Both the position numbers and the translations under genes were made by a program. The notes beneath the pieces were generated by a model that had not been told where the DNA came from, did no database searches, and was given only the letters and a program-made list of their open reading frames with translations. Positions 44,798-51,806 of a DNA stretch of 55,529 bases are shown one piece after another (position 1 is the stretch's first letter; each line of letters opens with the position of its first letter). Source of the DNA: a virus; the IMG/VR virus record IMGVR_UViG_3300025030_000131, positions 1-55,529 of that record. One strand, written 5' to 3'.

Positions 44798-45446
44798 CCT
44801 CATCCTCTTTTTCGATACCCTCCATTACCCTGATCTCACGTCCGCAGGATGGGCAGAAATTTGTGTAGTTATCCTTTGGATTGCATCCATCCGTAAATAC
44901 CCATGCGATTCCGCAAGTACCCTTCCATACGTCACCATCGGGATCATCATCCACCCCCCATACACAGTATGGGGGAAGCATTCTCTTTTTCAGGGACCCC
45001 ATGAATTCGCCATGCAGGGCCTGGGCGCGGGTCGGCGTAATGGACTTCCCTTCCTCGAATCCCTCGATTCCGTCCGTCCCCCATGTCATGACGTAAATAT
45101 CCACGTCATGCACCCATACCAGCAGGGACATGGCTCTGCCGATGCCGGCATGTTCTGAGAGTCTGAGGGGTTGATGCTCCCTCATGCGTCCATAGCGCAG
45201 ATTGGTATTGCTGTCCGTTTTGGTCTCGATCAGGACGCTCGTTCCGTCAGGCAGCAGGGCACGGTGATCCCCGCTTACCTTTTCTCCGTAGACCACCTGA
45301 TACACATCCTTGCGCCTTGCCTGTAAGTAGGGGATGGTGATAACCGGAGTCCCGATCTTCTCCACCATCAGAAATCCGATGGAGGCCAGATAGGATGCGG
45401 CCATTTGTTGACCATGTTTTCCAGACTGCTGTTGGATTTTAGCCAT
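44790..45446 (-). CDS. RecU/Hje-like PD-(D/E)XK nuclease with zinc-ribbon C-terminus
   Basis: 218 residues from ATG 45446 (CAGGAG upstream). SGKHGQQMAASYLASIGFLM, then VSGDHRALLPDGTSVLIETK with the D...ExK core, and LRYGRMREHQPLRLSEHAGI are typical of Holliday-junction-resolvase-type enzymes (RecU/Hje, penicillin-binding-protein-related factor A). The C-terminal part (WKGTCGIAWVFTDG, NFCPSCGREI) adds a zinc ribbon. Likely processes branched replication intermediates before packaging. Confidence 0.7.
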   Translation of the reverse strand: MAKIQQQSGKHGQQMAASYLASIGFLMVEKIGTPVITIPYLQARRKDVYQVVYGEKVSGDHRALLPDGTSVLIETKTDSNTNLRYGRMREHQPLRLSEHAGIGRAMSLLVWVHDVDIYVMTWGTDGIEGFEEGKSITPTRAQALHGEFMGSLKKRMLPPYCVWGVDDDPDGDVWKGTCGIAWVFTDGCNPKDNYTNFCPSCGREIRVMEGIEKEDEDE

Positions 45447-45554
45447 ATTATAATTCTCCTGCCATCTAATTAAATCCAGGATGCTGATTCTGTCTGCAAA
45501 CAGGGTTTCAATTTGATGTTCCAATTACGGTTTTCATGTTTTCATCCCTTGTTT

Positions 45555-45878
45555 TTAGTGATCGCTACCGGCCACAAGTTCCGCAAGATGCGCTATTGGG
45601 TAATTCGCATCCACGGCACACCTCTCGCATAGAGTCAGTTCGATGGGCTGCATAACCGCCTGTGCCATGTCTTTATCATCGCCCATAACACTTGCAAGGA
45701 CTGCGTTACCGAGATAAAAAGCAGAGAGGCCATCCTGGCGCTCTATATTTCTCATATCGACCATGAATCTCTCAATCTTCACGATCCAGAAAAAAAGCGC
45801 CCCATTGTGTCCGATCTTTTTATGGCATATGGAACATTCCGCGTGTTTCCTTAGTTCCATTTCATTCATGACTCTCAT
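45555..45878 (-). CDS. Zinc-ribbon hypothetical protein
   Basis: 107 residues, ATGA-coupled to the DUF5131 gene. CSICHKKIGHNGALFFWIVK and ELTLCERCAVD form a CxxC...CxxC zinc site; the middle is helical. No family recognised. Confidence 0.6.
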   Translation of the reverse strand: MRVMNEMELRKHAECSICHKKIGHNGALFFWIVKIERFMVDMRNIERQDGLSAFYLGNAVLASVMGDDKDMAQAVMQPIELTLCERCAVDANYPIAHLAELVAGSDH

Positions 45879-46621
45879 GACTCTCCTCGTTTCTCAAATC
45901 CCGGTACAGGGAATCCCCGATAGATATTGCCATCCAATGTATTGCCTCCGAATATTCCGCCGACCCGCCTGGTCCCGCCATTCTGCTTATGGAAGTATGC
46001 GACTCCGTAGGTTTGGCATTGATCGCGCACATACAGGAACCATGACTGCTTGGCAGGGCGGGGGATGTATTGAGTCTCAAATCCACTCTCTCCGCCTGAG
46101 ATAAGCCATTGAAAATCAGGCAGGACGGATGAAAAGTCAACCATGCCCAACGCCGGCTCATAGGAAATGAAACGCACTTTAGCCGGGATCTTCGAGAGAA
46201 TTTCAGCCCTGTACAGGTAATCCTGATTCTCCACACTGACTCCCAACCATACATTAGGATAACCATCGCCCCAACCATGGGGCAGGCGATCCCTGATATT
46301 GTCGGCTCTTTTGGTCAATATTTGGTAGGTATGCTGAGGCGTGGTGCGAATGATCTCCCACGCTTCATCCCGCCATTCGTCAGCCTGTTCGATAAACCAA
46401 TCAGACCATGAGCAGGTGAATATCAATTGCGGCTCGATCCATTTCAGGGGAGAGGTAAAGGTCGCGGGCGCGGCCCTTACGATCGCTTTCGGGTCTTTTC
46501 CGTACCTCAGGGACATATCCCGGAACATATAGCAGTTCTTACAACCGGGAGATACCTTCTTGCATCCTCTCCAGGGGTTCCAGGTAGCCATCGTCCATTC
46601 AATTGCTGATTGTTTGCCCAT
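45875..46621 (-). CDS. DUF5131 / phage Gp37-Gp68-type radical-SAM-like protein
   Basis: 248 residues with TAAGGAG before the ATG. SAIEWTMATWNPWRGCKKVS and PGCKNCYMFRD give the C-x6-C-x2-C cluster motif of this family; FTSPLKWIEPQLIFTCSWSD, YQILTKRADNIRDRLP, VWLGVSVENQDYLY and WLISGGESGF are its further conserved blocks. A radical-SAM-type FeS enzyme of unknown substrate, frequent in phages and in defence-associated islands. Confidence 0.85.
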   Translation of the reverse strand: MGKQSAIEWTMATWNPWRGCKKVSPGCKNCYMFRDMSLRYGKDPKAIVRAAPATFTSPLKWIEPQLIFTCSWSDWFIEQADEWRDEAWEIIRTTPQHTYQILTKRADNIRDRLPHGWGDGYPNVWLGVSVENQDYLYRAEILSKIPAKVRFISYEPALGMVDFSSVLPDFQWLISGGESGFETQYIPRPAKQSWFLYVRDQCQTYGVAYFHKQNGGTRRVGGIFGGNTLDGNIYRGFPVPGFEKRGES

Positions 46622-46668
46622 TACGACTCCTTATCTTTTTGGCACATTATCTATTGATGCTCTTGTGC

Positions 46669-46833
46669 TCATCCTTCCTTATCCTTTTTATATTGCTTCA
46701 ACAAACGGATCGCCAAACTTGCGGCGGTCTCATCGAGATCAATTTCAGCTTCCCATTCTTCACGCAAATACCTGGCGAGCTTCCGAATTTGCGACTCGAA
46801 ATAATCAGGTGGGGGGGGTGGTGGCGCTTTCAA
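46669..46833 (-). CDS. C-terminal part of a small zinc protein, out of frame after a C8 run
   Basis: 54 codons (from TTG 46833) reading LKAPPPPPPDYFESQIRKLA...AIRLLKQYKKDKEG. It starts inside the gene at 46805-46957 in another frame; the two frames meet at a run of eight C residues (46811-46818). Proteins of this zinc-finger type often continue with a Pro-rich stretch and a helix, so both parts probably were, or sometimes are, one protein of about 84 residues. One base fewer in the run would restore it. Confidence 0.5.
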   Translation of the reverse strand: MKAPPPPPPDYFESQIRKLARYLREEWEAEIDLDETAASLAIRLLKQYKKDKEG

Positions 46834-46957
46834 AGCCTGCGCAGTCACAAGCCCTCACCGCGCAACCCTCAGCATGATTGGCAACATATTCAAGATGCTC
46901 ATAGATAGTGTGTCCACAAGTACAAATTGTTTTTAGTTGGCTATATGAATTTTCCAT
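46805..46957 (-). CDS. Small zinc-finger protein (truncated or phase-variable)
   Basis: 50 residues with AGGAG before ATG 46957. CTCGHTIYEHLEYVANHAEG followed by CAVRACDCAGF gives a C-x-CGH...C...C-x-C arrangement, common in small phage and actinobacterial proteins that bind one zinc. It ends right after a C8 run. First gene behind the promoter at 46993-47021. Confidence 0.6.
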   Translation of the reverse strand: MENSYSQLKTICTCGHTIYEHLEYVANHAEGCAVRACDCAGFESATTPPT

Positions 46958-46975
46958 ATTTTTTCTCCTATTTTA

Positions 46976-47021
46976 TATACGCTATAATGCCTATTATAAC
47001 GTATATAAGGCGGAAAATCAA
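46976..47021 (-). promoter_or_regulatory. Promoter overlapped by a 30-base palindromic operator
   Basis: Minus strand TTGATT (47021-47016), 17-base spacer, TATAAT (46998-46993). The -10 is inside the imperfect palindrome 46976-47005 (arms of 13 bases, 12 matching, around GCCT), so a dimeric repressor there would shut this promoter. The same palindrome shows a plus-strand TATAAT at 46983-46988. Confidence 0.7.
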
Positions 47022-47046
47022 GTATTTTGATCCCCTGCTGTCATAG

Positions 47047-47184
47047 CTATGGCCTGATCCCCAATGAAAGCAGTAACATGAATTCCAGTGTTAGTTCAAT
47101 AAGTGAAAGCATGACAATATCCCCTGACATGGCTCTGATACCAGCTACCTTCATGTACACAATGCCGATAATGAATACTATCAT
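47047..47184 (-). CDS. Small membrane protein
   Basis: 45 residues from ATG 47184 (AGAGGGT upstream, TAATG overlap). Hydrophobic almost throughout (IVFIIGIVYMKVAGIRAMSG, LSLIELTLEFMLLLSLGI). Unknown. Confidence 0.5.
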   Translation of the reverse strand: MIVFIIGIVYMKVAGIRAMSGDIVMLSLIELTLEFMLLLSLGIRP

Positions 47185-47297
47185 TACACCCTCTGTTTCT
47201 TGACGGTGGTTATCTTTTGCAGTAGGCGCATCTGTGTGCCAATCTCCCTGCATTTCCTCATGCCGGCCCGCACCGCCCGAATATCAATCCTTATCAT
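47184..47297 (-). CDS. Tiny basic protein
   Basis: 37 residues, Arg/Lys-rich (MIRIDIRAVRAGMRKCREIG), starting within the end of the upstream gene and sharing a base with the next start. Weak ribosome-binding site; kept because of the overlaps on both sides. Confidence 0.4.
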   Translation of the reverse strand: MIRIDIRAVRAGMRKCREIGTQMRLLQKITTVKKQRV

Positions 47298-47619
47298 CGT
47301 CTGGTGGTATCTGAGTTCCTGCCTGAGTTCCTTGATTAGAGTCTTGTTTGTTTTCATTCCCTGCCTCCGCTACGCTCTTGATCGCCCAAATAAAATCAGC
47401 AGCCTCGTTGTCGTTCATGGCCCGGTAGTGGTGGCCGTCGATGATTACAACGTCATCGGTCTGCCTCTCGACAGCCGCCGCCTGGTTGGCTCTTTTTACA
47501 ACATCTTTCAGGAATTGAGCCATGCCGTCCCCGATCATCAGCAGGTCAATCCCGCGCTTGATCCCGGTATCCATGATCTTGAATGTATGGTTGGTGGAAT
47601 CATATTTGCATGTCAGCAT
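47284..47619 (-). CDS. Hypothetical protein
   Basis: 111 residues; TAGCGAGAGGAG upstream. Strand-helix mix (IKRGIDLLMIGDGMAQFLKD, DDVVIIDGHHYRAMNDNEAA) with an acidic low-complexity tail (PPDDDKD). Unknown. Confidence 0.6.
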   Translation of the reverse strand: MLTCKYDSTNHTFKIMDTGIKRGIDLLMIGDGMAQFLKDVVKRANQAAAVERQTDDVVIIDGHHYRAMNDNEAADFIWAIKSVAEAGNENKQDSNQGTQAGTQIPPDDDKD

Positions 47620-47635
47620 GACAGGACTCCTCTCG

Positions 47636-47986
47636 CTATTTCACTACGATAATGTTTTCGCATTTTGGGCAGCCCAAAGACCCCTCCCCGTCTATATCCG
47701 GCAGGGTATCGTCCACTGTGCCGGCCCATCCACAATTGGAGCAGGAGACCGCGACAATACCGACCTTTAGCAGCCCATCAGACTCCAGGAAAGAATTGTC
47801 TCTTTGTATATCCAGCTTTATCAACTCTTCTCGATAGTTCCAGTTGAGGTTGCCGGTGTCCCTGCTGTATTGCCTGGTTAATTCAATTTTCTTTTCTGAA
47901 AAATAATCCCGCCTTTCACCATCATTGGCAAATACAAGGGTTGCGCCTACCACATCTCCACCGGCGCAATGATGGACGGTTCTCAT
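47636..47986 (-). CDS. Hypothetical protein with C-terminal zinc ribbon
   Basis: 116 residues from ATG 47986, which overlaps the previous stop (ATGA). Helical middle (EKKIELTRQYSRDTGNLNWN) and CSNCGWAG...GCPKCENIIV zinc ribbon near the end. Unknown. Confidence 0.6.
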   Translation of the reverse strand: MRTVHHCAGGDVVGATLVFANDGERRDYFSEKKIELTRQYSRDTGNLNWNYREELIKLDIQRDNSFLESDGLLKVGIVAVSCSNCGWAGTVDDTLPDIDGEGSLGCPKCENIIVVK

Positions 47987-48234
47987 GGATTCACCCTGCT
48001 TGTCCACTCCGTCATTTTTTGCAGGTCAAACAGGTTTTGCTGATAGTTTCTCTGCAGGTGCATGATGGACTCATGGTAGTCACGGGTAATCAATTGCTTT
48101 ATTTCCTCTATGGAATATGTCTTTTTACAGAGAGTACAATAGATTGACCCGTCATCCATGAATTGAAGTTTGCCCCATCCCTCGTTTATTAGTTTGTGGT
48201 TCGGACAGGCGATAAATGCGATTGGGGTATTCAT
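47983..48234 (-). CDS. Small zinc-binding protein
   Basis: 83 residues. CPNHKLINEGW and YCTLCKKTYSIEEIKQLI give a C..H...C.LC site; the rest is a helix (HLQRNYQQNLFDLQKMTEW). Coupled to the next gene by ATGA. Unknown. Confidence 0.6.
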   Translation of the reverse strand: MNTPIAFIACPNHKLINEGWGKLQFMDDGSIYCTLCKKTYSIEEIKQLITRDYHESIMHLQRNYQQNLFDLQKMTEWTSRVNP

Positions 48235-48245
48235 TTGATCCTCAC

Positions 48246-48503
48246 TTATTCAAAAGTTTGTCTGATAACTTCATCCCCATTCTCAATGGTGTGGTTGGGG
48301 TTGGGAATGACCCTGAATACCCTGCGCTCGGAAGTCCTGCCAAATTCGATCAGGTCAAACAGGGGAATCCGATAGACCAGGCCGCGCTTGTGAATTTCAA
48401 GCACATGCAGGTCAGCATGATATAGGAAAAGGAACTGCCCCCCATCGGTTTTTACTTCGACCTTGTTTCTGTGTGGTGCTGGCTGCGGCTTGGCGTCAGG
48501 CAT
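48246..48503 (-). CDS. Hypothetical protein
   Basis: 85 residues, starting 8 bases inside the end of the head-morphogenesis gene. Strand-rich (GGQFLFLYHADLHVLEIHKR, GRTSERRVFRVIPNPNHTIE). Position next to the head genes may mean a virion role; unproved. Confidence 0.55.
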   Translation of the reverse strand: MPDAKPQPAPHRNKVEVKTDGGQFLFLYHADLHVLEIHKRGLVYRIPLFDLIEFGRTSERRVFRVIPNPNHTIENGDEVIRQTFE

Positions 48504-49314
48504 TGGGTCTCTTTCTTGTCCGTATTTGACAAAGGCAATTTTCGCGGCATGTTGCCTGTGTAATGGGTACTATTTGATCTATTGGTATCCAGCCCAATTC
48601 CGCCAGTTCAATACAACCGGGGCGGTCATCGGAGTCATGGCAATGGTCTTCATTCTCGCCCAATATGCGTATGCCCTCATTGTGGCCGACTCTCCTGCCC
48701 GCCGCGAGTTTGGCATTCTGAAACATTCCATTGGCCGCCCTTGCCATCCTGCCCGCTGTGGACACGATACGCCCATTGAATGGCATTGTGCCTGTCTCAA
48801 TGGCTATCTTGAACATATCCAGCTTGTCGAAATACAGGATACTCCATAGATAAAAGGCGTTGCGGGTTGCCTCGTTCTCGAAAAGCAAGCCGCCCAATGT
48901 GACGGTCCACACAGCGCGGAACAGGGCTTTCAGGATCGAGCGGACTCTGGCGTACCAGATGACGAACAGGATCGCGCCGGCCATCATCTGCTTGGTTTGG
49001 GTTCGGATGCGGTTCTTGGCTTCCGTGGATACCTTGAACACGGCTCGGCGAATCTCCGCCTCCGAGACCGTTCGGTTGGAAAGGACTCTCCTGTACTTAC
49101 CACTTGCGGGATTGTAGATGAAATCCCGCTCACCCCGGCGCAGCGGGCGCGGGGAGGTTCCCATGCGGCGGGCATCCAATAAGCCGGGCAAGCCCGACAT
49201 ATTCCATAACTCGCGCATCAGTTCATCGTCTGTGATCGTGTGCGTGGTCAGGTAATGACGGGTCTCACTGGCCGACGAAGTGGGAAAGTTTTGAAGGATG
49301 CTGCGACTCGCCAT
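48496..49314 (-). CDS. Minor head / morphogenesis protein (Mu gpF / SPP1 gp7-like)
   Basis: 272 residues. The C-terminal ENEDHCHDSDDRPGCIELAE, LGWIPIDQIVPITQATCREN and CLCQIRT match the Cys-rich end of Mu gpF/SPP1 gp7-type proteins (C..C...GW.P......C...C.C). Such proteins bind the portal or capsid and help start head assembly or DNA ejection. Right after the portal gene, its regular place. Confidence 0.75.
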   Translation of the reverse strand: MASRSILQNFPTSSASETRHYLTTHTITDDELMRELWNMSGLPGLLDARRMGTSPRPLRRGERDFIYNPASGKYRRVLSNRTVSEAEIRRAVFKVSTEAKNRIRTQTKQMMAGAILFVIWYARVRSILKALFRAVWTVTLGGLLFENEATRNAFYLWSILYFDKLDMFKIAIETGTMPFNGRIVSTAGRMARAANGMFQNAKLAAGRRVGHNEGIRILGENEDHCHDSDDRPGCIELAELGWIPIDQIVPITQATCRENCLCQIRTRKRPNA

Positions 49315-49316
49315 GA

Positions 49317-50888
49317 TTAGATCGTCCGTCCTGTTACGTCTTCTTCGGCCAACCCTTGCCCCGTCGCTATTCCAATGGGAATATTCTCGTCCTCATCGGC
49401 TTCGTTCTCCGACTCCCCTCCCCCACCGTTATTTGGCTCATCTTCCGCAGGCGTGTTGGGGGGCGAGTAATTATCGAAATGGCGGTCTGCAAAGTCTTTC
49501 AGGGTCATAAAGGTTTCGAAGTTGCCGTCCGTGATCTTGTCTATCACTTCGGCCTCGGCCTTTGCCACGTCCATCTTTTCGATGGGGGTCATTTCGTAGA
49601 GAGGCAGCCATTCCACGGAGAACTTGCCGGTGGAGGGCGCGGGGATAAACCCGTTCATGTATGCGTACTCCACAAAGGACTGCAACCACGGTTCGCAGGT
49701 TTGAGTCTGCCTGGCATTGATGACATTACCCACGTTCTTTTGATCCTGGCTGGATGCCAGTTCGCCGCGCTCAGACCCCAATAGAATCCTTTGGGGGATT
49801 CCCTCGGTGCCGGCCACCAAGCCGATCAGCAGGTCGGTCTGGTTTCTGCCGTCCACCATCTGCGTTGTTATCTGGGTCACGTCCATGTTCCTGAGTTGGA
49901 TCAGGAGTCTCATCTGGTGCTCGTAATTCTCGACCTGTTCATCCAATTTCGTGCGTTCGGGTGATCCCTCAGCCGGCAACTGGAATCCCTCCCTTGCGGT
50001 AAGGATTAGGACACGGCGGATATGCTGCCAGTAGGCCTCCGATGAGGATCCGGCCACCTTCTCCAGATCGTTCAGCCAGTTGAATGATTTTTTCAGGCCG
50101 GGGATGCCGTAGACGTTGGACCTGCTTCTCCCCTGTTTGAAGTGGATCACCCTGGTATGGTGTACCGGGATGGACTGCCCGTTCTCCTCGAACTGGCATT
50201 GATACATATTGGGGAGTCCATAACGGGGCGACATAATATCAGTCACAGGTTCGGTCAAAGTGACCTGGCCTTCGTCCAGCACTCTCAGGAATTCTATAAC
50301 GTTATTTCCTTCTGTGAGAGGTTCGGAGTACCTTGTCGTGCCCTTGACTCCCACCACGATCACGGCGAAGCGGGAAATACCCAATGCGACATCCAACTCA
50401 TTGAAGAGGCTTGCAAGTTTGAATTTATCAACAAGGTTCAGCCAGTCTTTCAGGAACGGCGTACTATCCTTATAGTCCGCCTTGTCCTTGCCATCGTGCA
50501 GGACGGGGAACTTGCGCCACGACTCGCCGGCCTTGAAGTCCACGACTCTTGCGGCGATGCCGTTGCGGTCATAGAGATTGTAAAAATCAGTAAAGACAAG
50601 TTCCTTTTTCCACCCCAGGACATCGTACAGGTCGCGCCGTCCATTGAAGGACTGTCCCAATGCGGATTGCAGGGCGGAGCGGCTCACAAGTGACGCCATG
50701 TTATTGACGATCTGTAAGAGGTCGTTTTTCTTCTGCTTCTGTATCACCTTGTCATCGAAATCAATCCCTGCCCCATAGAACATATTGCCCACCATTTGGG
50801 TCAGGTCTTTTTTTGTAACATCCCTGCCCGTCAGTTTCTTGGGGCCGGGATTGATACGTTCTGCGGCGGATATTTGTGTTTTTTTCAT
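49317..50888 (-). CDS. Portal protein (DUF1073-like)
   Basis: 523 residues from ATG 50888 (AGGAAGG upstream), overlapping the small upstream gene by 4 bases. WKKELVFTDFYNLYDRNGIA, ARVVDFKAGESWRKFP, VHHTRVIHFKQGRSRSNVYG, PGLKKSFNWLNDLEKVAGSS and GIPQRILLGSERGELASSQD fit DUF1073-type portals: dodecameric channel through which DNA enters and leaves. The C-terminal 60 residues are acidic and low complexity (PAEDEPNNGGGGESENEADE). Confidence 0.88.
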   Translation of the reverse strand: MKKTQISAAERINPGPKKLTGRDVTKKDLTQMVGNMFYGAGIDFDDKVIQKQKKNDLLQIVNNMASLVSRSALQSALGQSFNGRRDLYDVLGWKKELVFTDFYNLYDRNGIAARVVDFKAGESWRKFPVLHDGKDKADYKDSTPFLKDWLNLVDKFKLASLFNELDVALGISRFAVIVVGVKGTTRYSEPLTEGNNVIEFLRVLDEGQVTLTEPVTDIMSPRYGLPNMYQCQFEENGQSIPVHHTRVIHFKQGRSRSNVYGIPGLKKSFNWLNDLEKVAGSSSEAYWQHIRRVLILTAREGFQLPAEGSPERTKLDEQVENYEHQMRLLIQLRNMDVTQITTQMVDGRNQTDLLIGLVAGTEGIPQRILLGSERGELASSQDQKNVGNVINARQTQTCEPWLQSFVEYAYMNGFIPAPSTGKFSVEWLPLYEMTPIEKMDVAKAEAEVIDKITDGNFETFMTLKDFADRHFDNYSPPNTPAEDEPNNGGGGESENEADEDENIPIGIATGQGLAEEDVTGRTI

Positions 50889-51043
50889 GATTGGCCTTCC
50901 TCTGTGAGGGTCATTCCCTCTATACTGGATAGGGGAATGAAAATGCACTCAGACTCTTGCAGGTTCTTGAAATCCGATCCCACAATACAAAGATGATCCC
51001 CGTCCACAAATGCGCGATAAGCGTGTTTTTTGATTACAGCCAT
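50885..51043 (-). CDS. Small hypothetical protein
   Basis: 52 residues from ATG 51043; its TGA overlaps the portal start (ATGA). Strands (KHAYRAFVDGDHLCIVGSDF) and an EEGQS tail. Supported by the overlap and position. Confidence 0.5.
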   Translation of the reverse strand: MAVIKKHAYRAFVDGDHLCIVGSDFKNLQESECIFIPLSSIEGMTLTEEGQS

Positions 51044-51085
51044 TATAGCCACGTCAATTTTAGTGGGTTCGTAATATTCCAGCTT

Positions 51086-51352
51086 TTACCTGACCCAATA
51101 AAATAAACGGACTGCCAGGTGCAGCGGAATTGGATAAAGGACGGCATGGGCTGAGAAGGAGATGACATAAGCGACTGCGTATCCCGCCGGCAAAGTTGTC
51201 ATTGCATAGAGGGGGTAATTGATCCTCAGACTCTTGATCCAGACCGGGCCAAAAAAGTGACTATATGTTCTAAGGATTCCTTTTTCAGCCCAAAAGTAAT
51301 CGTTACCCTTGTGTTTTACATCCTCAAACCCGAATATCCAAAAGAATTTCAT
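51086..51352 (-). CDS. Small membrane-associated protein
   Basis: 88 residues from ATG 51352 (ATGA overlap). Aromatic and hydrophobic: MKFFWIFGFEDVKHKGNDYF and AMTTLPAGYAVAYVISFSAH. Possibly one or two membrane segments. Unknown. Confidence 0.5.
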   Translation of the reverse strand: MKFFWIFGFEDVKHKGNDYFWAEKGILRTYSHFFGPVWIKSLRINYPLYAMTTLPAGYAVAYVISFSAHAVLYPIPLHLAVRLFYWVR

Positions 51353-51567
51353 GACTCTCTCCACTTCAAAGCCTGATCCAGATGGGAGATAAGGATCGTG
51401 GCCCATTTCCTGACATTCTCACAGCGCGGGCACAAAAGAAATAGTTCAGACTCCCGCGCCATCATGCAGGTGATGGGACTCTGGCAATGTTCTTTGAGAG
51501 CCGTCCTGTATTCCTGATGGGCGGATATGATCTTGGAAAGGTGGTTGAATTCAATACGTGGGAGCAT
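51349..51567 (-). CDS. Small hypothetical protein with CxxC
   Basis: 72 residues. Helical start (LSKIISAHQEYRTALKEHCQ), then LLCPRCENVRKWATILISHL. The single CPRC plus an upstream Cys pair could bind zinc. Unknown. Confidence 0.55.
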   Translation of the reverse strand: MLPRIEFNHLSKIISAHQEYRTALKEHCQSPITCMMARESELFLLCPRCENVRKWATILISHLDQALKWRES

Positions 51568-51578
51568 GGGACTTCCTG

Positions 51579-51773
51579 CTATTGGTACTCATACTCAACG
51601 ACAACCCAAAAAACGGGCTTACCATTCTCGTCCCTGTTCTTGACTGGAAACAGGTCGATCATGGGCTTCGTGAACTCAAGCCCCCCCCCTGGCATAACTT
51701 CATAAAGAGCGGGCGAAACACGTTCACCATCCACAAAGACATTCAATACTTTTGTTGGGGTAATTTTTGTCAT
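51579..51773 (-). CDS. Small beta-rich hypothetical protein
   Basis: 64 residues: LNVFVDGERVSPALYEVMPG and PVFWVVVEYEYQ suggest four strands. A small gene just after the large terminase in transcription order; unknown role. Confidence 0.55.
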   Translation of the reverse strand: MTKITPTKVLNVFVDGERVSPALYEVMPGGGLEFTKPMIDLFPVKNRDENGKPVFWVVVEYEYQ

Positions 51774-51806
51774 GGCTGTGTTTTCTGGTTTTTATTATAG
51801 CACTCT

